Source of the DNA: Shinella lacus
GTDB lineage: Bacteria; Pseudomonadota; Alphaproteobacteria; Rhizobiales; Rhizobiaceae
Length of the DNA: 64,000 nucleotides
NCBI RefSeq assembly: GCF_010994755.1
Contig: NZ_WHSB02000015.1
Span: 1 to 64,000 of the forward strand
Direction: 5' to 3'
In this document: positions 17,610-27,911 of the stretch, one piece after another
Numbering within the stretch: the stretch's first letter is position 1
Layout of the letters: each line of letters starts with the position of its first letter
Notes under the pieces: model-generated
What the model was told of the DNA's origin: nothing
Database searches by the model: none
The model's input: the letters and a program-made list of their open reading frames with translations, nothing else
Position numbers and translations under genes: made by a program

Positions 17610-18080
17610 ATGGCCACGTTCCTCTTTCTGATACCGCCGGGTGCGAAATCCCAGGACGAAAACGCCCGGATCATCCGTGATCATTTTTCGTGGATCGCGT
17701 TCTTTTTACCGTACATCTGGCTGCTGTGGCATCGTGCTTGGCTGGCCGCAGCCCTTGTCTTCGCCATACAGTCGCTGGGTTCGGTCCTCTCTGAGCATCC
17801 CGTCTTCGGCTTTGCCGGCGTCGGGATTTGCCTTGCGACCAGTCTTCTCGTGGCGCTTGAAGGCCCCACGATGATCGTCGCCGGTCTCAGGCGGGCGGGC
17901 TGGACGGTCGATGCCGTCATATCGGCCGACGACCGTGCAACGGCGGAAGAGATCTACTACATGGACATCAAGGCAGGCGAACCGGAGACACGTCACACCG
18001 TTTCCCTGCCGGCATCGGAAACCTCCACGCGCCGGCACGCTCCCATGCTTGGCTTGGTCGGTTTCGGGGAAGGACGCTGA
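17610..18080 (+). CDS. DUF2628 domain membrane protein
   Basis: Protein of 156 residues starting at ATG 17610 with GGAGG 8 bases upstream. Residues about 26-50 and 52-87 are hydrophobic segments ([39 protein letters not shown]), and the DUF2628 pattern of a soluble N-terminus, membrane part and hydrophilic tail is visible. Function unknown. It sits between hisB and hisH, with one base between its stop and the hisH ATG, and is cotranscribed with the histidine genes. Confidence 0.8.
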   Translation: MATFLFLIPPGAKSQDENARIIRDHFSWIAFFLPYIWLLWHRAWLAAALVFAIQSLGSVLSEHPVFGFAGVGICLATSLLVALEGPTMIVAGLRRAGWTVDAVISADDRATAEEIYYMDIKAGEPETRHTVSLPASETSTRRHAPMLGLVGFGEGR

Positions 18081-18081
18081 C

Positions 18082-18723
18082 ATGCGCGTTGCAATCATCG
18101 ACTACGGCTCGGGCAACCTGCGCTCGGCCACCAAGGCCTTCGAACGCGCGGCCCGCGAGGCCGGCATCGACGCCGAGATCGACCTGACGGACAAGGCGGA
18201 GCGCGTCGCCAGCGCCGACCGCATCGTGCTGCCCGGCGTGGGCGCCTATGCCGATTGCCGCCGCGGCCTCGATGCCGTGCCCGGCATGGTGGAGGCCTTG
18301 CGCGAGACGGTCGAGGCGAAGGCACGCCCCTTCCTCGGCGTGTGCGTCGGCATGCAGCTCATGTCCTCGCGCGGCCTGGAAAAGACGACGACCGAGGGCT
18401 TGGGCTGGATCAAGGGCGACGTCGTGCTGATGACGCCGGACGATGCGAGCCTGAAGATCCCGCAGATCGGCTGGAACACACTCGACCGCAAGCGTGCGCA
18501 CCCGCTGTTCGACGGCATACCGGAGAAACTGCACGCCTATTTCGTGCACTCCTACCATCTCGCCGCGGAAAACCCGGACGACGTGGTCGCGACCGTCGAC
18601 TACGGCGGCCCGATGACCGCCTTCGTCGCCAACGGCAACAAGGCCGGTGCGCAGTTCCATCCGGAAAAGAGCCAGACGCTCGGCCTCGCCCTCATCACCA
18701 ATTTCCTGCGCTGGAAGCCGTAA
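18082..18723 (+). CDS. hisH: imidazole glycerol phosphate synthase subunit HisH
   Basis: Glutamine amidotransferase subunit, 213 residues, that supplies ammonia to HisF. The class I amidotransferase triad is visible: nucleophile Cys88 in GVCVGMQLM and the His/Glu pair in [11 protein letters not shown] at 18082 is confirmed by the family start [13 protein letters not shown]. Together with HisF it makes IGP and AICAR. Confidence 0.97.
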   Translation: MRVAIIDYGSGNLRSATKAFERAAREAGIDAEIDLTDKAERVASADRIVLPGVGAYADCRRGLDAVPGMVEALRETVEAKARPFLGVCVGMQLMSSRGLEKTTTEGLGWIKGDVVLMTPDDASLKIPQIGWNTLDRKRAHPLFDGIPEKLHAYFVHSYHLAAENPDDVVATVDYGGPMTAFVANGNKAGAQFHPEKSQTLGLALITNFLRWKP

Positions 18724-18724
18724 C

Positions 18725-19459
18725 ATGATCCTCTTTCCCGCCATCGACCTGAAAGACGGCCAGTGCGTGCGCCTCAAGCTCGGCGACATGGACCAGGCCA
18801 CCGTCTACAATCCCGACCCGGCCGCCCAGGCGAAAGCCTTCGAGGACCAGGGTTTCGAGTGGCTGCACGTCGTCGATCTCAACGGCGCCTTCGCCGGCGA
18901 GAGCGTGAACGGCGCCGCCGTCGATGCTATCCTCAAGGCGACGAAGAACCCGGTGCAGCTCGGCGGCGGCATCCGCACGCTCGATCATATCGAGAGCTGG
19001 CTGTCGCGCGGGCTCTCCCGCGTCATCCTCGGCACCGTCGCGGTACGCGATCCGGCGCTCGTCATCGAGGCCTGCAAGCAGTTTCCCGGTAAGGTCGCCG
19101 TCGGCATCGATGCCAAGGGGGGCAAGGTTGCCGTCGAGGGCTGGGCGGAAGCCTCCGAACTCGGCGTGATCGAGCTTGCAAAGAAATTCGAGGGCGCCGG
19201 CGTCGCCGCGATCATCTACACGGATATCGACCGCGACGGCATTCTCGCCGGCATCAACTGGGCGTCCACGCTGGAACTCGCCGACGCCGTCTCCATTCCC
19301 GTCATCGCCTCCGGTGGTCTCGCCTCGATGGACGACATTCGCCGCCTCGTAGCACCGGATGCGCGCAAGCTGGAAGGCGCGATTTCCGGCCGGGCGCTCT
19401 ATGACGGGCGGATCGACCCGGCCGAAGCGCTCGCCGTAATCCGGGGAGGTGCCGCATGA
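18725..19459 (+). CDS. hisA: phosphoribosylformimino-5-aminoimidazole carboxamide ribotide isomerase
   Basis: TIM-barrel isomerase of 244 residues (ProFAR to PRFAR, fourth step of the pathway). The catalytic aspartates are Asp8 in FPAIDLKDG and the one in [17 protein letters not shown] and ASGGLAS are the phosphate-binding loops. ATG at 18725 starts one base after the hisH stop. It overlaps hisF by four bases. Confidence 0.97.
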   Translation: MILFPAIDLKDGQCVRLKLGDMDQATVYNPDPAAQAKAFEDQGFEWLHVVDLNGAFAGESVNGAAVDAILKATKNPVQLGGGIRTLDHIESWLSRGLSRVILGTVAVRDPALVIEACKQFPGKVAVGIDAKGGKVAVEGWAEASELGVIELAKKFEGAGVAAIIYTDIDRDGILAGINWASTLELADAVSIPVIASGGLASMDDIRRLVAPDARKLEGAISGRALYDGRIDPAEALAVIRGGAA

Positions 19460-20232
19460 CCCTCAAAGCCCGCGTCATCCCCTGCCTCGACGTCAAGGAC
19501 GGCCGCGTCGTCAAGGGCGTCAGCTTCGTCAATCTGGTCGATGCGGGCGATCCCGTCGAATCGGCCAAGGCCTATGATGCGGCCGGTGCCGACGAGCTCT
19601 GCTTCCTCGACATCACCGCCTCCGCCGACAACCGCGACACGATCTTTGACGTCGTTGCGCGCACAGCGGAGCACTGCTTCATGCCGCTCACCGTCGGTGG
19701 CGGCGTGCGTGCGGTCGCCGATATCCGCAAGCTGCTGCTCGCGGGCGCCGACAAGGTCTCGATCAACTCGGCTGCCGTCGCCAATCCGGATTTCGTCGCG
19801 GAAGCCGCCGACAAGTTCGGCAACCAGTGCATCGTCGTGTCGATCGATTCGAAAAAGGTTTCGGCCGAGGGCGAAGAGGACCGCTGGGAGATCTTCACCC
19901 ATGGCGGCCGCAAGCCGACCGGCATCGACGCCGTCGCCTTCGCAGAAAAGATGGTGGAGCGCGGCGCTGGTGAACTGTTGCTGACCTCGATGGACCGCGA
20001 CGGCCAGAAGGGCGGCTACGACATCGCGCTGACCCGCACCATTGCCGACCGGGTTTCGGTGCCGGTCATCGCGTCCGGCGGCGTCGGCACTCTCGACCAT
20101 CTCGTCGAGGGCGTGCGCGACGGCCATGCGACGGCGGTGCTCGCCGCCTCCATCTTCCACTTCGGCACCTATACCGTCGGCGAAGCCAAGCGCTACATGG
20201 CGGAGCATGGCATTGCCATGCGGCTCGACTGA
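19456..20232 (+). CDS. hisF: imidazole glycerol phosphate synthase subunit HisF
   Basis: Cyclase subunit of 258 residues. Catalytic Asp12 ([12 protein letters not shown]) and the second aspartate in VVSIDSKK are present, with the phosphate loops VGGGVRA and ASGGVGT. The ATG overlaps the hisA stop (ATGA), typical of translational coupling. It works as a heterodimer with HisH and channels ammonia through its barrel. Confidence 0.97.
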   Translation: MTLKARVIPCLDVKDGRVVKGVSFVNLVDAGDPVESAKAYDAAGADELCFLDITASADNRDTIFDVVARTAEHCFMPLTVGGGVRAVADIRKLLLAGADKVSINSAAVANPDFVAEAADKFGNQCIVVSIDSKKVSAEGEEDRWEIFTHGGRKPTGIDAVAFAEKMVERGAGELLLTSMDRDGQKGGYDIALTRTIADRVSVPVIASGGVGTLDHLVEGVRDGHATAVLAASIFHFGTYTVGEAKRYMAEHGIAMRLD

Positions 20233-20242
20233 GGAGAGAGCG

Positions 20243-20563
20243 ATGACCGATTTTTCCCTTGCCGATCTGGAGCGCATCGTGGACGCCCGCTCGCAGGCTG
20301 ATCCGAGCGCTTCCTGGACGGCAAAGCTCGTCGCGGCCGGGCAGGCAAAAGCGGCAAAAAAGCTCGGTGAAGAGGCCGTCGAGACCGTTATCGCGGCAAT
20401 CGAGGGCGATAAGGCCGCTCTGACGAGCGAAACGGCCGATTTGCTCTATCATCTGATGGTCGTATTGAAAATCGGTGGCGTGGCGCTACAAGATGTCATG
20501 GGGGAGCTGGAACGGCGTACAAGCCAGTCCGGCCTAGTGGAGAAGGCCAGCCGGAAAAGTTGA
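20243..20563 (+). CDS. hisE: phosphoribosyl-ATP pyrophosphatase
   Basis: Protein of 106 residues, second step of histidine synthesis (PR-ATP to PR-AMP). The all-alpha MazG-like fold signature [14 protein letters not shown] and [12 protein letters not shown] with metal-binding glutamates and aspartate is visible. GAGGAGAG precedes the ATG at 20243. HisI is not in this window, so the enzyme is the monofunctional type. Its stop overlaps the coaA start by one base. Confidence 0.96.
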   Translation: MTDFSLADLERIVDARSQADPSASWTAKLVAAGQAKAAKKLGEEAVETVIAAIEGDKAALTSETADLLYHLMVVLKIGGVALQDVMGELERRTSQSGLVEKASRKS

Positions 20564-21558
20564 TGATCCAGGCAGCGCGCGACAAGGACCAGGCGGATAT
20601 TCCGGACGATTTCGGCAACCGCGACTATTCTCCCTACCGCTTCTTCTCGGCAGACGAATGGGCGCATTTCCGGGCCGACACGCCTTTGACGCTCACGGGC
20701 GACGAGGTGCAGCGGCTGCGCTCGCTGAACGACCCGATCGACCTCGACGAGGTGCGGCGCATCTATCTCTCGCTGTCGCGCCTGCTCTCGGCCCATGTCG
20801 AATCCTCGCAGATGCTGTTCGAGCAGCGCAAGCGCTTCCTCAGCCTCTCCGACGAGGCGAAGACGCCTTACGTCATCGGCATTGCGGGCTCGGTCGCGGT
20901 CGGAAAGTCGACCACGGCGCGTATCCTGATGGAGCTGCTTGCCCGCTGGCCGTCGAGCCCGAAGGTCGACCTCGTGACGACCGACGGTTTCCTCTATCCG
21001 AACGCCGTGCTCCAGCGCGAAGACATGATGGACCGCAAGGGCTTTCCGGAGAGCTACGACATCGGCGCGCTTCTGCGCTTCCTCTCGGCGATCAAGGCCG
21101 GCAAGCCGAACGTCAAGGCGCCGACCTATTCGCACCTGACCTATGACGTGCTGCCCAACGCCTTCCGCACCATCGACCGGCCGGATATCCTGATCTTCGA
21201 GGGCATCAACGTCCTCCAGTCGCGCAACCTGCCGGCCGACGGCAAGATCGTGCCGATGGTCTCCGACTTCTTCGATTTCTCGATCTATATCGACGCGGAA
21301 GAGAGCCTGATCCACACCTGGTACGTGGACCGTTTCATGCGGCTGCGCGACACGGCCTTCAAGAATCCGGATTCCTACTTCCACCGCTACGCGACGATCA
21401 GCGAGACGGCCGCGCTGGCGATCGCGGAAGGCCTCTGGCACAATATCAACCTGAAGAACCTGCACCAGAACATCCTGCCGACGCGCCCACGCGCCGACCT
21501 GATCCTGCAGAAGGGCGAGAACCACCTGATCGAAACGGTGGCGCTGCGGAAATTGTAA
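20563..21558 (+). CDS. coaA: type I pantothenate kinase
   Basis: Protein of 331 residues, first step of coenzyme A synthesis (pantothenate to 4'-phosphopantothenate). Walker A is [12 protein letters not shown] (106-117). [17 protein letters not shown] and FEGINVLQ are CoaA hallmarks. ATG at 20563 overlaps the hisE TGA by one base (TGATG), so it is the last gene of the histidine operon. It is convergent with alkB. Confidence 0.97.
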   Translation: MIQAARDKDQADIPDDFGNRDYSPYRFFSADEWAHFRADTPLTLTGDEVQRLRSLNDPIDLDEVRRIYLSLSRLLSAHVESSQMLFEQRKRFLSLSDEAKTPYVIGIAGSVAVGKSTTARILMELLARWPSSPKVDLVTTDGFLYPNAVLQREDMMDRKGFPESYDIGALLRFLSAIKAGKPNVKAPTYSHLTYDVLPNAFRTIDRPDILIFEGINVLQSRNLPADGKIVPMVSDFFDFSIYIDAEESLIHTWYVDRFMRLRDTAFKNPDSYFHRYATISETAALAIAEGLWHNINLKNLHQNILPTRPRADLILQKGENHLIETVALRKL

Positions 21559-21564
21559 GCCGGC

Positions 21565-22182
21565 TTACGGATTGACCCGGCGAAGCGTCAGGTTGATCCG
21601 CCCGTCCTGCTTCAGCAGCGTCGATGTGCCGGGATAGATGCGGTCGACGCCATGAAAGATCAGCCGGCTCTCGCCGCCGAACACGAAGACGTCGCCGCTC
21701 GACAGCCGGAAGGACCGCGTCGGATCGCTGCGTGAAACGCCGCCGACGCGAAACAGGCACTGATCCCCCAGCGATACGGACACGACGGGCGCGCCGAACT
21801 CGCTTTCGTCGCGGTCCTGGTGCAGCCCCATCTTGGCATCGGGATCGTAGAAATTGACGAGGCAGGCTTCCGGTGGCTTTTCGAAGCCGGCAACCGCCTC
21901 CCACAAGGCGAGAAGCGCCTCGGGAATGGCGGGCCAGGGGCGGCCGGTCTCGGGATGGGTCGGCTGGTAGCGGTAGCCGTTATCCTTGTCGGTTACCCAG
22001 CCGAGCGGCCCGCAATTGGTCATGCGCACCGACATCGCCTTGCCGGTCTTCGGCATGCGCGGCACGAAGAGCGGCGCCTCCGCCACGACCTCTCTTATGG
22101 CCGCGACAAGCGCCTCCTGTGCCGGGCGATCGAAATGGTCGGGGAAATAGCGGAGCCCCGGGGCGAGGCCACGCTCAGCCAT
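21565..22182 (-). CDS. alkB: alpha-ketoglutarate-dependent dioxygenase AlkB
   Basis: Protein of 205 residues that removes methyl groups from 1-methyladenine and 3-methylcytosine in DNA. Fe(II) ligands are visible as HQD (His121, Asp123) and His177 in IFHGVDRI. The 2-oxoglutarate-binding arginines are Arg195 and Arg201 in GRINLTLRRV. FYDPDAKMGLHQDRDE is typical of the family. It is transcribed alone on the minus strand and no other adaptive-response gene (ada, alkA) is nearby. Confidence 0.95.
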   Translation of the reverse strand: MAERGLAPGLRYFPDHFDRPAQEALVAAIREVVAEAPLFVPRMPKTGKAMSVRMTNCGPLGWVTDKDNGYRYQPTHPETGRPWPAIPEALLALWEAVAGFEKPPEACLVNFYDPDAKMGLHQDRDESEFGAPVVSVSLGDQCLFRVGGVSRSDPTRSFRLSSGDVFVFGGESRLIFHGVDRIYPGTSTLLKQDGRINLTLRRVNP

Positions 22183-22206
22183 GGCGCATCTCGTGCCGAA
22201 TGCGGC

Positions 22207-22719
22207 TCACGCTTCCGCCAGGTCCGGAATGCGCAGCACCTGGCCGGGATAGATCTTGTCCGGGTGGGAGAGCATGGGACGGTTGGCGTCGAAGATCAGG
22301 GTGTGCTTGGCGCCCTTGCCCTTGCCGTAATAGGCCTCGGCGATCTTCCAGAGGTTGTCGCCCTTCTTCACCGTGTGCAGGGTCGGGTCATTGGCGGGCG
22401 CGGAGACCTTCAGGAGTTCCGCCAGGTCGATTTTTTCCAGCTTCAGGCCGGAATCGGCCGGCACGACCTTGAGATCGGCGGCTTCGACCTTGGAAATCCC
22501 CAGCGTATTGCCGACGGCGATGACCGCCTTTTCGAAGGCCGTCTGGTCGGCGACCACGCCCTTCAGCACACATTTGTCGCCCTCGACGGAGACTTCGACC
22601 TTCTGCGTGCCGAGATCGAAGGAATCGAGCTCCTTCTTGACCGCACTCGCTTCCGGCGCTTCGTCGTCGCCGATGCCGAGCTTCTTGCCGGCGTTCTTGA
22701 TAAAGCTGAAGAGACCCAT
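22207..22719 (-). CDS. BON and LysM domain protein (Kbp/YgaU family)
   Basis: Protein of 170 residues with an N-terminal BON-like domain (about 25-95) and a C-terminal LysM domain (about 117-166, HTVKKGDNLWKIAEAYYG... ending PGQVLRIP). This matches Kbp/YgaU, a potassium-sensing cytoplasmic protein in E. coli despite its peptidoglycan-type domain; there is no signal peptide here either. GGGAGG precedes the ATG. It lies 24 bases upstream of alkB in the same direction. Confidence 0.88.
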   Translation of the reverse strand: MGLFSFIKNAGKKLGIGDDEAPEASAVKKELDSFDLGTQKVEVSVEGDKCVLKGVVADQTAFEKAVIAVGNTLGISKVEAADLKVVPADSGLKLEKIDLAELLKVSAPANDPTLHTVKKGDNLWKIAEAYYGKGKGAKHTLIFDANRPMLSHPDKIYPGQVLRIPDLAEA

Positions 22720-22826
22720 GACTACCTCCCGATTTTTTTGGTCTGTTTTTTTGAACTAAAGCAGAGCCTTTCCGCTAAGGAAAGGTTTCGTTTCACTCTC
22801 ATTCATAAACGGCCAAGTTGCGGCAA

Positions 22827-23261
22827 TCATTCGCCGCCAGGCTTCGCCCGATTGCGTTTTACGTCGGAACGGCCGGATTTTTCCTTGAGCCGGCGTTCCA
22901 CCGAACCCTTCGTCGGCTTGGTCTTCCTGCGCACCGGCGGTGGCGGTTCGGCGGCTTTCAGGATCAACTCCTTCAGCCGCTCGCGCGCGTCCTCGCGGTT
23001 GCGCTCCTGGCTGCGAAAGCGGTTCGCCTCGATCAGCAGCACGCCCTCCTTGGAAAGCCGGCGGCCGGCGAGCTTTTCGGCATTCGCCTTCACCCGGTCG
23101 TCCAGCGAGGGCGAGTTGCGCAGGTCGAAGAACAACTGCACCGCCGTCGAGACCTTGTTGACGTTCTGGCCGCCCGGACCGCCGGCCAGCACGAACTGTT
23201 CGGTCAGCTCCCAACCGGCAATGGTGATGGAGCTTTTGATATAGAGGGGGTCGCTGGCCAT
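22827..23261 (-). CDS. arfB: alternative ribosome-rescue factor ArfB
   Basis: Protein of 144 residues related to class I release factors. The catalytic GGQ (30-32, in AGGPGGQNVNKVST) hydrolyses peptidyl-tRNA, and the basic C-terminal tail (RRKTKPTKGS...KRNRAKPG) is the part that enters the empty mRNA channel of stalled ribosomes. AAGGAA precedes the ATG. It acts independently of a stop codon. Confidence 0.95.
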   Translation of the reverse strand: MASDPLYIKSSITIAGWELTEQFVLAGGPGGQNVNKVSTAVQLFFDLRNSPSLDDRVKANAEKLAGRRLSKEGVLLIEANRFRSQERNREDARERLKELILKAAEPPPPVRRKTKPTKGSVERRLKEKSGRSDVKRNRAKPGGE

Positions 23262-23325
23262 GGATGTTCCTTTCCACGCCGTTTTAGCGGGCGATCGTGG
23301 AAACGGGAAGCCGGCGCGCGCAACG

Positions 23326-23352
23326 AAAAACCCGGCCGCGAGGACCGGGTTT
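23326..23352 (-). terminator. Rho-independent terminator of pckA
   Basis: On the minus strand AACCCGG / CCGGGTT forms a 7-bp stem with a 9-base loop, followed by TTTCG; it lies about 25 bases after the pckA stop. Confidence 0.75.
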
Positions 23353-23375
23353 CACGTGAATCATCGCTAAAAACC

Positions 23376-24986
23376 TTATTCGGCCGCGATCTTCAGGCCG
23401 GGCGCCGCATCGCGCACGCCGCCGTCCACATGGTTTTCGAACTTTTCGAAGTTCGCGATGAACATGTCGACGAGTTTCTGGGCCTGCTTGTCATAGGCGG
23501 CGCCGTTTGCCCAGGTCGAGCGCGGGTCGAGGATCTTCGTGTCCACGCCCGGCACCGAGACGGGCACCTGGAAGCCGAAATTGTCGTCGCGGCGGAACAG
23601 CGCGTCCTTCAGCGAGCCGTCGAGCGCGCTCGCCAGCAGCGTACGCGTCGCCTTGATCGGCATGCGGCGGCCTTCGCCGTAAGCACCGCCGGTCCAGCCG
23701 GTGTTGACCAGCCAGCAATCGACGCCGTGTTCGGCGATCAGTTCCTTCAGCAGGTTGCCGTAGACCGTTGGGTGACGCGGCATGAAGGGGGCGCCGAAGC
23801 AGGTCGAGAAGGTGGCTTCCGGCTCGGTCACGCCCCGCTCCGTGCCGGCAACCTTCGCGGTGTAGCCGGAGAGGAAGTGGTACATGGCCTGGTCGGGCGT
23901 CAGCTTCGCGATCGGCGGCATCACGCCGAAGGCATCAGCCGTCAGCATGATGATCGTCTTCGGATGCGGCGCACGGCCGGTGTCGCTGGCATTCGGGATG
24001 AAATCCAGCGGATAGGCGCAGCGGGTGTTTTCCGTCAGCGAGCCGTCGTTGAAGTCCGGCACGCCGTTCGCGTCGAGCACGACGTTTTCGAGCACGGTGC
24101 CGAAACGCTGCGTCGTCGCGTAGATTTCCGGCTCGGCTTCGGCCGAAAGGCGGATCGTCTTGGCGTAGCAGCCGCCTTCGAAGTTGAAGATGCCGTTTTC
24201 GCCCCAGCCATGCTCGTCGTCGCCGACCAGCGTGCGGTTCGGGTCGGCCGACAGCGTCGTCTTGCCGGTGCCGGACAGGCCGAAGAACACGGCGGCGTCA
24301 CCATCCGGGCCGACATTGGCCGAGCAATGCATCGGCATGACCTTTTCCGACGGCAGCAGCCAGTTCAGAACGGTGAAAACCGACTTCTTCATCTCGCCGG
24401 CATAGAAGGTGCCGGCGATCAGCACGATGCCGCGCGTCAGGTCGCAGGCGATCATGGTTTCCGTGCGCGCACCATGGCGCTCCGGATCGGCCTTGAACGT
24501 CGGCAGGTCGATGATCGTCAGTTTTGGCGCGAAACCCGCAAGATCGGACTCGGCCGGGCGGATGAGCAGGTTGCGGATGAACAGCGAATGCCAGGCGAGT
24601 TCCGTGACGACGCGGGTCGGCAGCGCATAGTCGGCGTCGGCGCCGCCGATGAGGTCCTGCACGAAGAGGTCACGGTCGGCGGCGTGCGCCAGCATGTCGG
24701 CATGCAGCGCGTCGAAATGCGCGCGCGACACGGCCTTGTTGTTGTCCCACCAGATGGCGCCTTCGGTGTTTTCGTCGCGCACGACGAACTTGTCCTTCGG
24801 CGAGCGGCCGGTGTGCTGGCCGGTGAGCGCACGCAGCGCCCCATGCGCGGTCTTGACAGCTTCGCCACGGCCGAGCGCTTCTTCGTAAAGAGCCTCTGCT
24901 GCAAAGTTGTACCGGACCGTGCCGTTAGTATGGATACCCATCGCGGTGAGCCCCTGAGCGGGGTTGCGAACGCCAAGTTCCTGCAT
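23376..24986 (-). CDS. pckA: phosphoenolpyruvate carboxykinase (ATP)
   Basis: Protein of 536 residues, the same length as Sinorhizobium PckA, converting oxaloacetate and ATP to PEP; essential for gluconeogenesis on C4-dicarboxylates. The kinase-1a P-loop is GLSGTGKT (236-243) and the kinase-2 motif is GDDEHGW (255-261). The substrate-binding [11 protein letters not shown] and FYAGEMKKS are intact. ATG at 24986 was chosen over a TTG six codons upstream. It is divergent from chvI with LacI-type operator-like palindromes in between. Confidence 0.97.
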   Translation of the reverse strand: MQELGVRNPAQGLTAMGIHTNGTVRYNFAAEALYEEALGRGEAVKTAHGALRALTGQHTGRSPKDKFVVRDENTEGAIWWDNNKAVSRAHFDALHADMLAHAADRDLFVQDLIGGADADYALPTRVVTELAWHSLFIRNLLIRPAESDLAGFAPKLTIIDLPTFKADPERHGARTETMIACDLTRGIVLIAGTFYAGEMKKSVFTVLNWLLPSEKVMPMHCSANVGPDGDAAVFFGLSGTGKTTLSADPNRTLVGDDEHGWGENGIFNFEGGCYAKTIRLSAEAEPEIYATTQRFGTVLENVVLDANGVPDFNDGSLTENTRCAYPLDFIPNASDTGRAPHPKTIIMLTADAFGVMPPIAKLTPDQAMYHFLSGYTAKVAGTERGVTEPEATFSTCFGAPFMPRHPTVYGNLLKELIAEHGVDCWLVNTGWTGGAYGEGRRMPIKATRTLLASALDGSLKDALFRRDDNFGFQVPVSVPGVDTKILDPRSTWANGAAYDKQAQKLVDMFIANFEKFENHVDGGVRDAAPGLKIAAE

Positions 24987-25299
24987 GGTCCAGTTTTCCT
25001 CCAAGGCGACAAGAATGGTGTGGATTTTCCGGGAAGCTAATTCGGGACTGTCACAAAGACAAGAGGAAAATGCAAATTTGGCAATGATATCAATTATTTA
25101 ATCGATTTAAAGAATTATGTTATTTTTTTAATCGTTTGAATAATCGATTTAAAAATGACTCGCCCGGCGCGGCTGAAACGTCTCCCTTTATCTTTGCCAC
25201 AATTTGTTCCACCTTTACCCCCAAGGAGGCGCATCGCATCCAGGACAGGAAGACGATCCGAGGTCGGGAAAGGCGCCGATGAATATGGAGACTAGCAGG
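24987..25299. promoter_or_regulatory. pckA/chvI divergent control region with AATCGATT-type sites
   Basis: The 313-base region contains a very AT-rich stretch (25080-25160). In it, TTAATCGATTTAA (25098-25110), TTTAATCGTTTGAA (25127-25140) and TAATCGATTTAA (25141-25152) are related sites with a central CG, as LacI-family operators have. Their centres are 30 and 12 bases apart. The first site lies about 115 bases before the pckA start. PckR, a LacI-family regulator, controls pckA in Sinorhizobium (known); that these are its sites is inference. chvI promoter elements were not resolved. Confidence 0.5.
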
Positions 25300-26031
25300 A
25301 TGCAGACGATCGCACTCGTTGACGACGACCGGAATATTCTGACATCCGTGTCGATCGCTCTGGAGGCAGAGGGCTACAAGGTCGAGACCTATACGGACGG
25401 CGCCTCGGCGCTCGACGGGCTTCTCGCCCGCCCGCCGCATCTTGCCATCTTCGACATCAAGATGCCGCGCATGGACGGCATGGAGCTGTTGCGGCGGCTG
25501 CGCCAGAAGTCGGATATCCCGGTGATCTTCCTCACCTCGAAGGACGAGGAGATCGACGAATTGTTCGGCCTCAAGATGGGCGCCGACGACTTCATCACCA
25601 AGCCCTTCTCGCAGCGCCTGCTCGTCGAGCGTGTCAAGGCGATCCTGCGCCGGGCATCCAGCCGCGAGGCGGCGGCCGCCTCCGGTGGCACCGGCAACGC
25701 GGCCAAGGCCGGCGAAATCGCGGCCCGCTCGCTGGAGCGCGGCCAGCTCGTCATGGACCAGGAGCGCCACACCTGCACCTGGAAAGGCGAGCCGGTGACG
25801 CTGACCGTCACCGAATTCCTGATCCTGCATTCGCTGGCCCAGCGCCCGGGTGTCGTGAAGAGCCGCGATTCGCTGATGGATGCGGCCTATGACGAGCAGG
25901 TCTATGTCGACGACCGCACCATCGACAGCCACATCAAGCGGCTGCGCAAGAAGTTCAAGATGGTCGATACCGACTTCGACATGATCGAAACGCTCTACGG
26001 CGTCGGCTACCGTTTTCGCGAGACCGCCTGA
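25300..26031 (+). CDS. chvI: response regulator ChvI
   Basis: OmpR-type regulator of 243 residues. The receiver domain shows VDDDRN (8-12 region), phospho-acceptor Asp52 in [12 protein letters not shown] and the conserved lysine in ITKPF; the C-terminal winged helix (about 145-240) ends with the typical GVGYRFRE. With ChvG it controls exopolysaccharide, envelope integrity, acid response and symbiosis/virulence genes. The start ATG at 25300 ([10 protein letters not shown]) matches the family. ATGs at 25279 and 25285 in the same frame are alternatives. Confidence 0.96.
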   Translation: MQTIALVDDDRNILTSVSIALEAEGYKVETYTDGASALDGLLARPPHLAIFDIKMPRMDGMELLRRLRQKSDIPVIFLTSKDEEIDELFGLKMGADDFITKPFSQRLLVERVKAILRRASSREAAAASGGTGNAAKAGEIAARSLERGQLVMDQERHTCTWKGEPVTLTVTEFLILHSLAQRPGVVKSRDSLMDAAYDEQVYVDDRTIDSHIKRLRKKFKMVDTDFDMIETLYGVGYRFRETA

Positions 26032-26117
26032 GGCGCGATTTCGCTTGCATGAACCGCGGCAGCAATGGCATGCCGCGGTCGGCGGCCTCGTGCCGTGCGC
26101 ATGGAAGGTAGACCCGC

Positions 26118-27911
26118 TTGTTGCAGACAACGCCGGAAAGGGATGGGGAAGACGTCGAGGGCCGGCCCGCGCCGCGCTCGCTGCGCCGCCGCTGGACGCA
26201 TCCCTTCACGCTGGCACGACGGATCTTCGGCAATGCGGTCTTCTCCAGCCTCACCCGCCGCATCCTGTTCTTCAACCTCGTCGCACTCGTCGTGCTGGTC
26301 GCCGGTATCCTCTATCTCAACCAGTTCCGCGAGGGGCTGATCGACGCGCGTGTCGAAAGCCTTTTGACCCAGGGCGAGATCATCGCGGGCGCCATCTCCG
26401 CCTCGGCCTCGGTCGACACCAACTCGATCACCATCGACCCGGAAAAGCTGCTGGAATTGCAGGCCGGCCAGAGCATTACGCCGCTGCCGAACGACGAGGA
26501 TCTCGAATTCCCGATCAATCCGGAGCGTGTGGCACCTGTTCTGCGAAGGCTGATCTCGCCGACACGCACGCGCGCCCGCATCTACGATACCGACGCCAAC
26601 CTGCTGCTCGATTCGCGCCATCTCTATACGCAGGGCCAGGTGCTGCGCTTCGACCTGCCGCCGGTGGAACCTGAAAGCACCAGCCTAATCGAGCGCATGA
26701 ACGTCTGGTTCAACCGCATCCTCCAGCCGAGCAACCTGCCCCAATACAAGGAAGCGCCCGGCGGCGACGGCTCGATCTATCCGGAAGTGATGAATGCGCT
26801 GACGGGCGTGCGCGGCGCCGTCGTGCGCGTCAACGACAAGGGCGAGCTGATCGTCTCGGTCGCCGTGCCCGTGCAGCGTTTCCGCGCCGTGCTCGGCGTG
26901 CTGCTGCTCTCCACGCAGGCGGGCGACATCGACAAGATCGTGCATGCGGAGCGCCTCGCCATCATGCGCGTCGCGGGCGTCGCCGGCCTCGTCAACATCG
27001 CGCTGTCGCTGCTTCTCTCCAGCACCATCGCCAACCCGCTGCGCCGGCTCTCGGCGGCGGCCATCCGCGTGCGGCGCGGCGCAAAGGAGCGCGAGGAAAT
27101 CCCGGATTTCTCCGTGCGCCAGGACGAGATCGGCAACCTTTCGATCGCGCTGCGCCAGATGACGACGGCGCTCTACGACCGCATCGACGCGATCGAGAGT
27201 TTTGCGGCCGATGTCAGCCACGAGCTGAAAAACCCTCTCACATCGCTGCGCAGCGCCGTGGAAACCCTGCCGCTCGCCCGCACGGACGAATCGAAGAAGC
27301 GCCTGCTCGACATCATCCAGCATGACGTGCGCCGTCTCGACCGGCTGATCAGCGACATTTCCGATGCCTCGCGGCTCGATGCGGAGCTTGCCCGCAGCGA
27401 TGCGCGCACCGTCGACCTCGAAAAGCTGCTCGGCGAGATCATCGACATTACCCGTCAGGTCAACAGCCGCAAGAAGACGGTCTCCCTCGATTTCGTCGTC
27501 GACCGCAAGGATAACCCGAAGACCAAGTTCGAGATCAGCGGTTACGAGCTGCGCATCGGCCAGATCGTTACCAACCTCATCGAGAATGCGCGGTCTTTCG
27601 TGCCCGACCCCGGCGGGCGCATCGTCGTGCGCCTGTCGCGTGGCCGAAACGACCGCTGCCTCATCCAGATCGAGGACAACGGCCCCGGCATCCAGGCGGA
27701 AGACATCGACCGCATCTTCGAGCGCTTCTACACCGACCGCCCGGCCAGCGAAGGTTTCGGCCAGAATTCCGGCCTCGGCCTCTCCATCTCGCGGCAGATC
27801 GCCGAGGCCCATGGCGGCACGCTGAAGGCCGAAAACATCCTCGACAAGGCGACCGGCACCATCGGCGGCGCACGCTTCACGCTGTCGCTGCCGACCGGCA
27901 ACCAGAAATGA
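26118..27911 (+). CDS. chvG: sensor histidine kinase ChvG (ExoS)
   Basis: Inner-membrane sensor of 597 residues. Transmembrane segments at about 50-68 and 284-304 flank a 210-residue periplasmic domain, the site of ExoR repression in Sinorhizobium. HAMP follows (about 305-357), then the H-box SHELKNPLTS with phospho-accepting His368, and ATPase motifs NLIENA, EDNGPG and GLGLSI. The start appears to be TTG at 26118 (or TTG 26121), with GGAAGG upstream; no in-frame ATG lies before the first membrane segment. The stop overlaps the hprK start (ATGA). Confidence 0.95.
   Translation: MLQTTPERDGEDVEGRPAPRSLRRRWTHPFTLARRIFGNAVFSSLTRRILFFNLVALVVLVAGILYLNQFREGLIDARVESLLTQGEIIAGAISASASVDTNSITIDPEKLLELQAGQSITPLPNDEDLEFPINPERVAPVLRRLISPTRTRARIYDTDANLLLDSRHLYTQGQVLRFDLPPVEPESTSLIERMNVWFNRILQPSNLPQYKEAPGGDGSIYPEVMNALTGVRGAVVRVNDKGELIVSVAVPVQRFRAVLGVLLLSTQAGDIDKIVHAERLAIMRVAGVAGLVNIALSLLLSSTIANPLRRLSAAAIRVRRGAKEREEIPDFSVRQDEIGNLSIALRQMTTALYDRIDAIESFAADVSHELKNPLTSLRSAVETLPLARTDESKKRLLDIIQHDVRRLDRLISDISDASRLDAELARSDARTVDLEKLLGEIIDITRQVNSRKKTVSLDFVVDRKDNPKTKFEISGYELRIGQIVTNLIENARSFVPDPGGRIVVRLSRGRNDRCLIQIEDNGPGIQAEDIDRIFERFYTDRPASEGFGQNSGLGLSISRQIAEAHGGTLKAENILDKATGTIGGARFTLSLPTGNQK

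Noticed and set aside
22777-22797. Hairpin CCTTTCC/GGAAAGG between arfB and the LysM gene
   Set aside because: A T-rich tail follows only on the plus strand, where no gene ends; on the minus strand no T-run follows arfB.
22756-23277. Second, longer minus-strand frame at the arfB locus
   Set aside because: It is another frame over arfB; the 144-residue frame has the GGQ motif and the ribosome binding site.
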